DNA of 14,171 nt from DAOUGC01 sp034429695 (GTDB lineage Bacteria; Chloroflexota; Anaerolineae; Anaerolineales; Anaerolineaceae). The notes under the pieces were generated by a model. That model did no database searches. It was not told the origin of the DNA and saw only the letters and a program-made list of their open reading frames with translations. A program made the position numbers and the translations under genes. Positions 1-6,755 of this stretch are shown piece by piece. Positions within the stretch are counted from its first letter, which is position 1, and each line of letters begins with the position of its first letter. The stretch lies in assembly GCA_034429695.1 (NCBI GenBank), contig DAOUGC010000209.1, positions 1 through 14,171 on the forward strand. Reading direction: 5' to 3'.

Positions 1-2
1 CC

Positions 3-1163
3 ACCCCTCCAGGCCCCCGTTCCTCCCCATCACTTACCGGTTCGCTCCCGGCGATATACAACCCCACCGGCTATCTGGAAAACCTGGTGCAAACCTACGG
101 CGATGTGGTCTTTCTTGAGATCAGGGGTGAACCCCTGTATCTCCTTAATCACCCTGATTTTGTCAGCCAGGTGGAAATACCGGGAATGGTCGTCCCCGGA
201 CAGGTCCTGGATCTGCCTTTCTGGCGGCCCGGCTCCTATGAAGGTCATCTGTCACCAGACGCGATGGGGTTCGATGGTGCCCTGTGCGCCCGCAAGAGCC
301 AGGAAATTGTTACGGCAGCCTGCGTGGATTGGTGCGAAGGACAGACGATATCATTAAAATCCTTTGCTTTGCACCTGGCGCTGCGTTTGAGTGCCAATTG
401 CCTGTTGCATGTCAATGATGAAGATTGGCTCAATCAGATGCAGATGGTTTTGCAGGCACTTGAGCGTGGTCAGCGGGGATTGTTGGCTGTGCTTCCCGTT
501 TCTTTGACGTTTGGACATCCCCAGCGCATGGCAACCGTCCAGGCCCGTATGCAGCGGCTGATCCATACAGTGGGTGCGTGTGTTGAAAGCCCGCAGGTTT
601 TCGTTGATGTGGTGGCTGCCTTGACTGGCGTGATTGGCTGGGGGTTGGCTTTGCTGTCTGCCAACCTGGCTTTGCAGACCCATATTGGGCAGGCATTACA
701 GTTATGGCAACAACCGGAACCAGCACAGGTCATGCTGCATCGGATTGTTTGTGAAACACTGCGTTTGTACCCTCCCGCCTGGCTTTCAGCGCACCGTCTG
801 GCCCAGGATGTTCAGTTGGGTGGTTACTGCCTGCCGGGTGGCAGCCGGGTGATGTTTTCGGCGTGGACGCTACAGCGCGACCCACGGTTTTATCAAGAGC
901 CGGGCCGGTTTGATCCTTCTCGCTGGGAGGCTTCACAACAGGTTGTCCGGCCGTGGGGCAGCTATCGGCCTTTTGGGCAGAAACCCGGTGGATGGGTTTT
1001 TGAGGAATTTGTGCGCACCGCGGCAGAGGCTGCTCTCAGTGTTGTGATTGGTCAGTGGCGTGTTGCCCTGAATACGCCTGGTTGGGGAAAACCGGCTGCC
1101 GCCCGCAGCCTGTTGCCCCGTGCAAACGTCACCCTTCAACTTGTTGGACGGTATTGTGATTAA
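3..1163 (+). CDS. Cytochrome P450-fold protein lacking the heme cysteine (5' end cut by window)
   Basis: The reading frame is open from the first bases of the window, and its beginning reads like the Pro-rich N-terminus of P450s (PPGP, then YLENLVQTYGDVV), so the true start lies just upstream. A GTG at 87 is internal. About 386 codons are present. P450 landmarks are the K-helix ExxR motif (ETLRLYPPAW, bases 753-782), the region before the heme loop (GGYCLPGGSRVMFSAW), the PERF-like block (PGRFDPSRW) and the C-terminal SLLPRANVTLQLVGR strand. The heme-binding loop reads PFGQKPGGWVFEEF: Trp (bases 993-995) stands where the Cys thiolate ligand must be. The I-helix acid-Thr pair (usual AGxET/DT) is replaced by TGVIGW, and the C-helix WRxxR arginines are not evident. 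The frame is intact, so this looks like a retained non-catalytic homologue rather than a decayed gene. The lipoprotein gene follows after 19 bases. Confidence 0.85.
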   Translation, partial: TPPGPRSSPSLTGSLPAIYNPTGYLENLVQTYGDVVFLEIRGEPLYLLNHPDFVSQVEIPGMVVPGQVLDLPFWRPGSYEGHLSPDAMGFDGALCARKSQEIVTAACVDWCEGQTISLKSFALHLALRLSANCLLHVNDEDWLNQMQMVLQALERGQRGLLAVLPVSLTFGHPQRMATVQARMQRLIHTVGACVESPQVFVDVVAALTGVIGWGLALLSANLALQTHIGQALQLWQQPEPAQVMLHRIVCETLRLYPPAWLSAHRLAQDVQLGGYCLPGGSRVMFSAWTLQRDPRFYQEPGRFDPSRWEASQQVVRPWGSYRPFGQKPGGWVFEEFVRTAAEAALSVVIGQWRVALNTPGWGKPAAARSLLPRANVTLQLVGRYCD

Positions 1164-1182
1164 AACAGAAAGAGAGAGGACC

Positions 1183-2268
1183 ATGAAAACCCGTTTATTC
1201 ACCCCTTTGATGATTGTCTTCCTGATGGCAGCTCTGATGACTGCCTGTGTTTTGCCGGGCGCTGCCGGGCAGGAACCCACTCCCGATACCCAGGCCACCG
1301 CCGAAACCATGCTACAGCAGACGCAAATGGCCGATGTGGTGCAGCAGGCCACCGTGGATACAGCCGTGGATGCCGCTGTACAGGCCACCATCACAGCGCT
1401 TGGCCCCACACCGACTCCGGGACCCACAGTGGAATATGTGACCATGAGCGAGGAAGAATTGGCAGCATTGATCGATGAAGCTGTTGCAGAAGCCACCACC
1501 GCCACCCAGGCGGCCTACACGGCCACTTCATCCACCACCACCGATGACTACGTTACCACCGAAGAGATCTACTACGTCTCACCGTATGTTTATTACGCAG
1601 ATGACGCCATCTATTATGCTGAGGAGTTGATTGACTATTATTTTGAAATGTACGGCGAATATGCCTCGGAAACCATTGACCTGCTGTATGAGATTGAAGA
1701 AGATCTTGAATCAATGGCGACCAGCATGGATGAGATCGCGACCATTATGGAAGCAGGTGCAGAAACCGCCAGCGCCGCCATTGAAGAATTAAATGCCGCT
1801 CTGAGCGAGGCACAGACACGGGCCAACGAAGCCCAGCAGATGCATACCCAGATCAGCCAGCAGATTCAAGCGGAACTGGATGCGCGTGTTTCAGAGGCTC
1901 TCAACGTACAGCCTGATCTCGTTGCGCCGGATTTGCCCGGCACCATTCAACAGCTATACCAATTCGCCGGTGGGGTTCGTCAGGGCTTCAGCAACGATGG
2001 CCGTATTTCCCCGGACGAGTTGACCCGGATTTCCCAGTTGAGCGCCAATGCCATCGCCAGTTTGAAGCAATATGGCGGACCGGCTCTGCAAGGTCTGAGC
2101 GGAGAGATGCAGAAAATCACCACCCAGATCGCACGCGGCCAGTGGCAGCAGGCGCAGCACAGCCTGGGCGGTTTTGAGAAGCAGATGCCCGAACTGCCCT
2201 CCGGTTTCAACATGCCCGATATGCCGGAATTACCCGGTATACCGTCGCGCCCGGGTAGAGGAAATTAA
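1183..2268 (+). CDS. Predicted coiled-coil lipoprotein, Tyr- and Thr-rich, function unknown
   Basis: The product has 361 residues. The ATG at 1183 is chosen because a purine-rich AGAGAGAGGA lies just upstream and because it starts a textbook type II signal peptide: MKTR, a hydrophobic core, then LMTAC with the lipidated Cys at residue 22. An in-frame ATG at 1120 lies inside the preceding gene and would spoil the signal. The mature part starts with a Thr/Gln/Pro-rich linker, then an unusual Tyr-rich stretch (YYVSPYVYYADDAIYYAEE) that runs into a long, acidic predicted coiled coil (about residues 150-245). A less charged helical domain follows, and the C-terminus is Met/Pro-rich (MPDMPELPGIPSRPGRGN). 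It is probably anchored outside the cytoplasmic membrane. I do not recognise a family. It is on the same strand as the P450-like gene upstream and ends at a terminator before the kinase gene, so it may be co-transcribed with the former. Confidence 0.85.
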   Translation: MKTRLFTPLMIVFLMAALMTACVLPGAAGQEPTPDTQATAETMLQQTQMADVVQQATVDTAVDAAVQATITALGPTPTPGPTVEYVTMSEEELAALIDEAVAEATTATQAAYTATSSTTTDDYVTTEEIYYVSPYVYYADDAIYYAEELIDYYFEMYGEYASETIDLLYEIEEDLESMATSMDEIATIMEAGAETASAAIEELNAALSEAQTRANEAQQMHTQISQQIQAELDARVSEALNVQPDLVAPDLPGTIQQLYQFAGGVRQGFSNDGRISPDELTRISQLSANAIASLKQYGGPALQGLSGEMQKITTQIARGQWQQAQHSLGGFEKQMPELPSGFNMPDMPELPGIPSRPGRGN

Positions 2269-2289
2269 GAATCATTCCCTCCCCAGAAA

Positions 2290-2320
2290 AAGGCTGTTCG
2301 GGCATCCGGGCAGCCCTTTT
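2290..2320 (+). terminator. Intrinsic terminator after the coiled-coil lipoprotein gene
   Basis: GGCTG (2292-2296) pairs with CAGCC (2311-2315), with a smaller CGG/CCG pairing inside. The arm is preceded by AAAAA and followed by CTTTT, so the A and T tracts can extend the stem. It lies 22 bases after the stop codon and separates this transcript from the two-component pair. Confidence 0.6.
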
Positions 2321-2407
2321 AGTTTGATATGACCTCTGGCACTGGCACATGTGACTGCCAGCAGATAAACTAACAGGAGAACAAGCCAATAACAGGAGAC
2401 GCATCGC

Positions 2408-3640
2408 ATGACAATCAATTCAAACCGGCACGGCGAAACCCCCCTGGTTTGGCGGAGAATGAAGGTGTTTGCAGGCAAGGTCACCCTGCTGTATGTCTCC
2501 GCTTTCTTTGCCATGATTACCATCGGCGTGATTGGTTCCTTGATGGTTGAAGACACCCTGAGGCGGGTGTTCGTTGTCATTTTGATGCTGATCATGGCGT
2601 CCACCTTTACTTCACCAGTGGATGATCTGTTCAAGGGACACAACCAGTTGCGCTTCCTGTTACAAACGCTGATTATTGTTATCCTGCTTGCGCTCACTCC
2701 TGACTTTTACATCTTTCATATGTTGTTTTTTGTCATCAGTCCATCGGTGATGATGTCGCCACCCGCCAAGCGTGGATTGTTGTGGATTGCGTTGTTTGCG
2801 TTAATTTCGGGAATTTATTTTGTATGGGGGTTCGGCTGGAGGGAGGGGTTGCTGATCCTGATCCCATTTTCATCTGGATACCTGTTCTTTGGCGCTTTCG
2901 GCAATGCCCTCACCCGCGCTGAGGAGGCGCAGGAACGCAGCGAGCAACTCCTGGCTGAATTGCGCCAGGCGCACAGTCAATTGCAGGACTACGCTGTTCA
3001 GGTTGAGAACCTGGCTGTTGTGGAGGAGCGCAACCGTCTGGCGCGCGAAATGCACGATACCATCGGCCACCGCCTGACGGTGGCATCGGTGCAACTGGAG
3101 GGCGCACAGCGCTTGATACCGCGTGAACCGGAACGTGCGGCTGCCATGGTCAGCACGGTGCGGGAGCAGGTACGCGAGGCGCTGTCGGAATTGCGGCGCA
3201 GCGTTGCCACCCTGCGCGAGCCGGTGGAAACCGGCCTGTCGTTAACCGCTGCAGTGCAACGCCTGATCCAGTCCTTTCAGGAGGCAACCGGCGTGCAGGT
3301 GTACGCCGACCTGGTTGATGGACTACCCAAACTGGATGATGCGCGCCATATGGCGCTGTACCGTGCCGCACAGGAAGGGCTGACCAACATTCAACGCCAC
3401 TCCCGGGCTCAAAATGCCTGGTTGCGCCTGGAAAGCCGCGACGGCTGGGTGCGCCTGCTTATTGCAGATGATGGGGTGGGCTATCCAACGGGTGAAACCA
3501 ATCAAGGCTTTGGATTGATGGGGTTGCAGGAGCGGGCTGCCCAACTGGGCGGCGACCTGCGCCTGGAAAGCCGGCTGGAGGGCGGAGCGCAACTGGTGTT
3601 CACCGTGCCTGTGCCGGTCACGGAGGACGCTCATGACTGA
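2408..3640 (+). CDS. Sensor histidine kinase, HisKA_3 / DesK-LiaS type
   Basis: The product has 410 residues. It phosphorylates itself on His and passes the phosphate to the response regulator encoded next. The N-terminal 165 residues contain about five or six hydrophobic membrane segments with little extracellular loop, the arrangement of kinases that sense the membrane or envelope. A short coiled linker (AEEAQERSEQLLAELRQAHS) follows, then the HisKA_3 dimerisation box EERNRLAREMHDTIGHRLT with the phospho-acceptor His216. The HATPase_c domain has the N-box (QEGLTNIQRH, Asn327), the G1 box (DDGVGY) and the G2 box (GFGLMGLQERAAQLGG). The ATG at 2408 has AGGAG 8 bases upstream. It overlaps the regulator gene by 8 bases, so the two are translationally coupled. 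The family is certain; the signal cannot be read from the sequence. Confidence 0.93.
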   Translation: MTINSNRHGETPLVWRRMKVFAGKVTLLYVSAFFAMITIGVIGSLMVEDTLRRVFVVILMLIMASTFTSPVDDLFKGHNQLRFLLQTLIIVILLALTPDFYIFHMLFFVISPSVMMSPPAKRGLLWIALFALISGIYFVWGFGWREGLLILIPFSSGYLFFGAFGNALTRAEEAQERSEQLLAELRQAHSQLQDYAVQVENLAVVEERNRLAREMHDTIGHRLTVASVQLEGAQRLIPREPERAAAMVSTVREQVREALSELRRSVATLREPVETGLSLTAAVQRLIQSFQEATGVQVYADLVDGLPKLDDARHMALYRAAQEGLTNIQRHSRAQNAWLRLESRDGWVRLLIADDGVGYPTGETNQGFGLMGLQERAAQLGGDLRLESRLEGGAQLVFTVPVPVTEDAHD

Positions 3641-4289
3641 TGCCCTGCCGGTTTTAATCGTTGACGACCAGCGCCTGATGCGTGATGGCCTGCGCACGCT
3701 GCTGGAGCTGGAAGGGGATTTTCAGGTGGTGGGGGAGGCCGAGGACGGACAGAGCGCGCTGGATGCCTTTGAGCGCTTGCGCCCGGGGGTTGTGTTGATG
3801 GATGTGCGCATGCCCGGCATGGACGGGGTGGAAGCCACACGCCGCTTGCTGGCTGCCCATCCTGAGGCGCGTGTGATCATCCTGACCACTTTTGACGATG
3901 ATGAGTATGTGTTTGAGGGGTTGCGCGCCGGTGCAATGGGTTATCTGTTGAAAGATATCTCCGGTGATGAACTTGCCAGTGCGATCCGCACTGTTGCGGC
4001 AGGCGGGGCGCTGGTGGAGCCATCACTGGCGCGGCGCGTTCTGGCTGAGTTTGCCCGCATGAAACCGCCAGCCCGTGAGGTAAACTCGGGGCTGGCAGAG
4101 CCTTTAAGCGACCGTGAGAAGGAGATCCTTAAACTGGTGGGGCAGGGTCTCACCAACAAGCAGATCGCCACCCGGTTGTTTCTGGCTGAAGGCACGGTGA
4201 AGAACTATGTCACCAACATCCTGCAAAAGTTGGGGGTGGTTGACCGTACCCAGGCTGCGTTGCGCGCCAGGGAACTGGGCGTGCTGTAA
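3633..4289 (+). CDS. Response regulator, NarL/FixJ family (REC + LuxR-type HTH)
   Basis: The product has 218 residues. It is the partner of the overlapping kinase gene and most likely a transcription factor activated by phosphorylation. The receiver domain (about residues 5-120) has the acidic pair Asp11/Asp12, the phospho-acceptor Asp57 (VVLMDVRMPGMDG), Thr85/Thr86 and Lys107 (GYLLKD). A linker leads to a GerE/LuxR helix-turn-helix from about residue 155 (LSDREKEILKLVGQGLTNKQIATRLFLAEGTVKNYVTNIL, given here as its conserved run in parts: LSDREKEIL, NKQIATRL, EGTVKNYV). Length and all key residues are typical. Such regulators often control their own operon and adjacent genes; the neighbouring lipoprotein and MFS genes are possible targets, which is inference only. 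Confidence 0.94.
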   Translation: MTDALPVLIVDDQRLMRDGLRTLLELEGDFQVVGEAEDGQSALDAFERLRPGVVLMDVRMPGMDGVEATRRLLAAHPEARVIILTTFDDDEYVFEGLRAGAMGYLLKDISGDELASAIRTVAAGGALVEPSLARRVLAEFARMKPPAREVNSGLAEPLSDREKEILKLVGQGLTNKQIATRLFLAEGTVKNYVTNILQKLGVVDRTQAALRARELGVL

Positions 4290-4305
4290 TGGGCTGGCCG
4301 CCTGC

Positions 4306-4337
4306 TAAAAACCTTCCAAGTGGTTGCTTTTTGTGAA
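4306..4337 (+). terminator. Possible weak terminator after the two-component pair
   Basis: AACC and GGTT flank a short loop and are followed by GCTTTTTG, 17-47 bases after the regulator stop. An outer CCGCCTG / CAGGCGG pair encloses it. The inner stem is short, so this is a tentative call. Confidence 0.35.
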
Positions 4338-4355
4338 GATCCAGGCGGGTATTAA

Positions 4356-4387
4356 CACGAATGACACGAAGATACGAACATCACGAA
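4356..4387. repeat. Short direct repeat array, four (C/T)ACGAA units
   Basis: CACGAA occurs at 4356, 4365 and 4382, with a TACGAA at 4373, giving a period of 9, 8 and 9 bases in the gap between convergent genes. Similar CACGAA runs are scattered between genes in several environmental bacterial phyla, so this may be a dispersed repeat rather than a binding site. Function unknown. Confidence 0.5.
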
Positions 4388-4416
4388 TAAAAAGCCATGG
4401 ATGATGGATTTTTCAT
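4388..4416 (-). terminator. Possible weak terminator of the MFS gene (minus strand)
   Basis: Read on the minus strand, CCATG and CATGG flank an A/T-rich loop and are followed by CTTTTTATT, about 45 bases after the MFS stop codon. The stem is only 5 bp. Confidence 0.35.
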
Positions 4417-4460
4417 GGGGCAGCGTGGGTGTATCACGGCGGAGTGTGCCTTCACCCCGG

Positions 4461-5750
4461 TCAGGATGACAGCTCCTCTTCGATCTGTGCTGGATGCTGT
4501 TTCAATCCGCGCACCCGTGAGGCGAACAGGATTGCCCCGGCGATAAACCCGCCCGCTGCGGCAATGGCCAGTGTGGTGCGCAAGCCGATCAAATCGCCGA
4601 GCAGCCCACCTGCCAGCGCCGAAAGCGGCCCAATGCCCTCCACCAGTAGTTCGATGCTGGCATTCACGCGCCCCAGTAAGTGATCAGGGGTCACCGACTG
4701 GCGCAGACTGACTGAATTAATAAAGTAAATGGTGCGCAGGCAGTCACCAAACAACTGCGCCACCAGCAGGATCAGCATGGCGGTCAGCGCCCCGCCGCGC
4801 GCCAGGGGGATTAATAGAGTGAAGAATGCTCCCAGCCAGATGGAGCCGACCATGGTGCGTCCCAGTCCAAAACGGCGCACCGCCGGGCCGGCAAACAGCG
4901 AGCCAAGCACACTGCCCACCCCGCCTGTGGCGATGGTCAGACCGAGCGCTGCCGGGTTAAGCCCCAGTTCACGAATGGCGTACAACGCATACAGCGGTCC
5001 GATCAAATTTCCAAACAGGCTGAGCACCCCCTCAGCGGACGCCAGGCTGAACAATAACGGGTGGCGGATCACCGCTCGAATACCTTCTCCGATCTCTGTG
5101 ACGGCCGCCTGACGTTCATCACCGGATGCCGGGGGTGGTTCGGGCTTGCGGAGTGAGCCAAGAGCAAACGCGCTGATCACAAACGAGGCTGAATCGATCA
5201 GGATGGCGATGGGGGCTGTGAATATTTGTACCAGCACACCTGCCAGACCAGATCCGAGGATCTCGGAAAGGGAGTTGGTGAAAGCCAGTTTGCTGTTGCC
5301 TTCCATGAGTTGCCGCCGGGGGATCAAAGTGGGCAGGTGAGCGACATAGGCGATATTAAACATGACAGTCAGCGCGCCGACCAGGAGGACGACTGCGTAT
5401 AGATGTTCGATTCTCAGCATACCGGCGAAGCCTGCCAGTGGAATGGTGAGCAGTAGTAAGGCGCGTGCAAGATCGGCAGCGATCAGCAACGGGCGGCGGC
5501 GCAGTCGATCCACCCACACCCCGGCAGGCAGGCTCATGATCAGCACCGGCAGCGATCCAAGCGCAGAAATCACACCCATCTGCGTGGAGGATGCCCCAAG
5601 TGTCAGGACGGCCAGCAATGGCAGCCCGTCACGGCTGATGTGAGATCCGATATCAGAAACTGTCTGACCAAACCACAACTTGAGAAAATCGGGGTGCTTC
5701 CAGAGCGAGCCGGAAGTTGCGGGTGCGGCAGTGTCGTCAGCTTGATTCAT
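4461..5750 (-). CDS. Major facilitator superfamily efflux permease (MFS_3/EntS-like)
   Basis: The product has 429 residues. It is a proton-driven membrane transporter of the group that includes macrolide and enterobactin exporters; the substrate is not readable from the sequence. Twelve hydrophobic segments are visible. The N-terminal half opens with FLKLWFGQTVSDIGSHI and has the loop 2-3 signature GVWVDRLRRRPLL (motif A). The second half has the related VRRFGLGRTM loop. A hydrophilic central loop (LRKPEPPPASGDERQAAVTE) separates the halves. The ATG at 5750 (MNQADDTAAP) is preferred because MFS proteins start shortly before the first helix. An in-frame ATG at 5771 is possible, and neither has a good Shine-Dalgarno. 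The gene lies 46 bases downstream of a strong intrinsic terminator in its own leader, so expression is probably controlled by transcription attenuation. Confidence 0.88.
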   Translation of the reverse strand: MNQADDTAAPATSGSLWKHPDFLKLWFGQTVSDIGSHISRDGLPLLAVLTLGASSTQMGVISALGSLPVLIMSLPAGVWVDRLRRRPLLIAADLARALLLLTIPLAGFAGMLRIEHLYAVVLLVGALTVMFNIAYVAHLPTLIPRRQLMEGNSKLAFTNSLSEILGSGLAGVLVQIFTAPIAILIDSASFVISAFALGSLRKPEPPPASGDERQAAVTEIGEGIRAVIRHPLLFSLASAEGVLSLFGNLIGPLYALYAIRELGLNPAALGLTIATGGVGSVLGSLFAGPAVRRFGLGRTMVGSIWLGAFFTLLIPLARGGALTAMLILLVAQLFGDCLRTIYFINSVSLRQSVTPDHLLGRVNASIELLVEGIGPLSALAGGLLGDLIGLRTTLAIAAAGGFIAGAILFASRVRGLKQHPAQIEEELSS

Positions 5751-5784
5751 GTGCCAATGATAGCAAACCATCCGCTGGAATGCC

Positions 5785-5943
5785 ACAAAAAAAACGATTG
5801 CCTGGCATGGGGGGGACATGCCAGGCAATCTTCAGGGAGGGAATACCCACCATACTGCCCTTGCGGGTTCCAACAGCAGGGGGGACGCGCTGTTGGAAAC
5901 GTACGGTGGAAGACACTGCCAAACTACCAGTAAATCCGTGTCT
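5785..5943 (-). promoter_or_regulatory. Structured leader RNA of the MFS gene: three-way junction with terminator/antiterminator
   Basis: Folded by eye on the minus strand. P1: 5909-5901 pairs with 5855-5847 (CCACCGUAC / GUAUGGUGG, 9 bp with one G-U; on the plus strand the same position is an A-C mismatch, so the RNA is minus-sense). P2: 5898-5889 with 5877-5868, 10 perfect pairs, loop GCGUCCCCCCU. P3: CCC-GCAA-GGG at 5867-5858, a GNRA tetraloop. Together these make a compact three-way junction. An outer helix, GGCA (5920-5917) with UGCC (5827-5824) and UCUU (5913-5910) with AAGA (5832-5829), would consume the first half of the terminator arm. This is the usual logic of riboswitches and attenuators. 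I match it to no known class. Confidence 0.6.
5787..5830 (-). terminator. Strong intrinsic terminator in the MFS leader
   Basis: A perfect 14-bp stem (5830-5817 with 5809-5796), loop UCCCCCC, then G and eight U (5794-5787) on the minus strand. No gene lies immediately upstream on that strand, so it terminates either the MFS leader prematurely or a small independent RNA. Confidence 0.85.
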
Positions 5944-5950
5944 TGCACAA

Positions 5951-5956
5951 AATATA
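5951..5956 (-). promoter_or_regulatory. Possible -10 box for the MFS leader
   Basis: TATATT on the minus strand in an AT-rich stretch would start transcription near 5943, about 20 bases before the first structured base of the leader. No good -35 box is seen at 17 bases, so this is tentative. Confidence 0.3.
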
Positions 5957-6017
5957 CACTACTTTTACCCAAATTGTATTAAAATTTTCTAAGAATATTT
6001 CACATTTTGACCCAATT

Positions 6018-6026
6018 TGTTACAAT
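6018..6026 (+). promoter_or_regulatory. Extended -10 promoter for the mini-protein gene
   Basis: TGTTACAAT fits an extended -10 (TGn + TACAAT). A weak TTTCAC lies 17 bases upstream (5998-6003). Transcription would start near 6033 and give a leader of about 60 bases before the ATG at 6094. Confidence 0.45.
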
Positions 6027-6093
6027 AATAATTGTCAATAACCTGTGACTGAACAGGGTTTTATTGATAACTCACCAGGAAAGGAGCCATGGA

Positions 6094-6216
6094 ATGCATA
6101 TCGTACATTTACTCCAACGACGTTTCCCCGGTCGATCAAAAAATATAATTACTGTTTTGGTCGTAGTGATGGGCAGCGCAGTATTGATTGGTCTGGGTTT
6201 GCTGTTGCTAATCTAA
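6094..6216 (+). CDS. Single-pass membrane mini-protein, 40 residues
   Basis: This short gene starts at ATG 6094, with AAAGGAG ending 7 bases upstream, an ideal Shine-Dalgarno. The product starts MHIVHLLQRRFPGRSKN, with a basic cytoplasmic face (RR, R, K), followed by one uninterrupted hydrophobic segment (residues 18-40: IITVLVVVMGSAVLIGLGLL and on to LLI) that runs to the stop at 6214. The positive-inside rule predicts N-in. An upstream ATG at 6089 is only 2 bases from the Shine-Dalgarno and in another frame. No paralogue is visible in the window. Small single-pass proteins of this kind often regulate a membrane partner or transporter; the role here is unknown. Its stop lies 23 bases from the stop of the convergent nuclease gene. 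Confidence 0.7.
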   Translation: MHIVHLLQRRFPGRSKNIITVLVVVMGSAVLIGLGLLLLI

Positions 6217-6239
6217 GAAGACCAGTCGGCGTACTTCAT

Positions 6240-6716
6240 TTATCGTTTGGGCCGGTCCGGGTTCTCGCCAAACTGGCGCAGCCAGTAGTCGATTTCATCC
6301 TCACCCGGGGCTGGTGGTTCTGAGCGGGAAAGCGGCGAATCAAGCGCAGCGCGGATCTGGCGGGCAAACTCATCCGAATCCACCACCGTCGCGCGGCAGG
6401 CGCGGGCCTCTCCTTGAATTTTCCGGTCTGATGTAACCACTATATAGTTGGCGGCAGCTCCCTTCAGCTTGTGCAGGCGGGAGATGATTGCGTCGTCGGC
6501 GGTTTTGCTGATGTGAATGAAGTGCGCCGTCACCTGGCCATAACGGGTTATCCCGGCTCTGCCTGCCGGAGCCTGATCAAAGTAGACCTCCACTGCCTTG
6601 CGGTTTACCCGGCAGAACACCTGCAGCCGGGCGATTAATGCCTGTTCATCGTCAGGATTGTCCAGCCGCAGGCCGGTTTTGGGGATCAGGTTATGACCAT
6701 CAATTAAATAAGGCAA
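6240..6716 (-). CDS. NYN-domain ribonuclease, YacP/Rae1-like
   Basis: The product has 158 residues and covers one YacP-type NYN (PIN-like) nuclease domain. In Bacillus subtilis the family member Rae1 (YacP) cuts mRNA in the ribosome A site. Metal-binding acids are in place: Asp6 in YLIDGHNLI, Asp47 in VYFDQAP, Asp74/Asp75 in KTADDAI, and Asp97 in VVTSDRKI. A Pro-rich linker precedes a short C-terminal helix, EIDYWLRQFGE. The start is TTG at 6716: it has AAGGAG 6-7 bases upstream and the protein begins directly with the first strand of the domain, and no in-frame ATG exists nearby. The rare start codon may keep expression low. It is transcribed divergently from the lamin-tail gene. Family assignment is firm; the RNA target is unknown. 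Confidence 0.88.
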   Translation of the reverse strand: MPYLIDGHNLIPKTGLRLDNPDDEQALIARLQVFCRVNRKAVEVYFDQAPAGRAGITRYGQVTAHFIHISKTADDAIISRLHKLKGAAANYIVVTSDRKIQGEARACRATVVDSDEFARQIRAALDSPLSRSEPPAPGEDEIDYWLRQFGENPDRPKR

Positions 6717-6755
6717 GCAAGGCTCCTTAATTCTTAAACTTTTCGCTTGTGACCA

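Noticed and set aside
933..1505. A 190-codon minus-strand frame rich in Ser, Ala, Val and Thr
   Set aside because: It is antisense to the P450-like and lipoprotein genes and mirrors their Ala/Thr-rich codons; no signal or domain is visible.
5796..5830. The perfect 14-bp inverted repeat as the end of a mobile element
   Set aside because: There is no transposase or second copy in the window, and the eight-T tract on the minus strand fits a terminator better.
6045..6323. A 92-codon plus-strand frame covering the mini-protein gene
   Set aside because: It has no ribosome site, its composition is not protein-like, and it runs in another frame through the well-supported 40-codon gene and into the opposite-strand nuclease gene.
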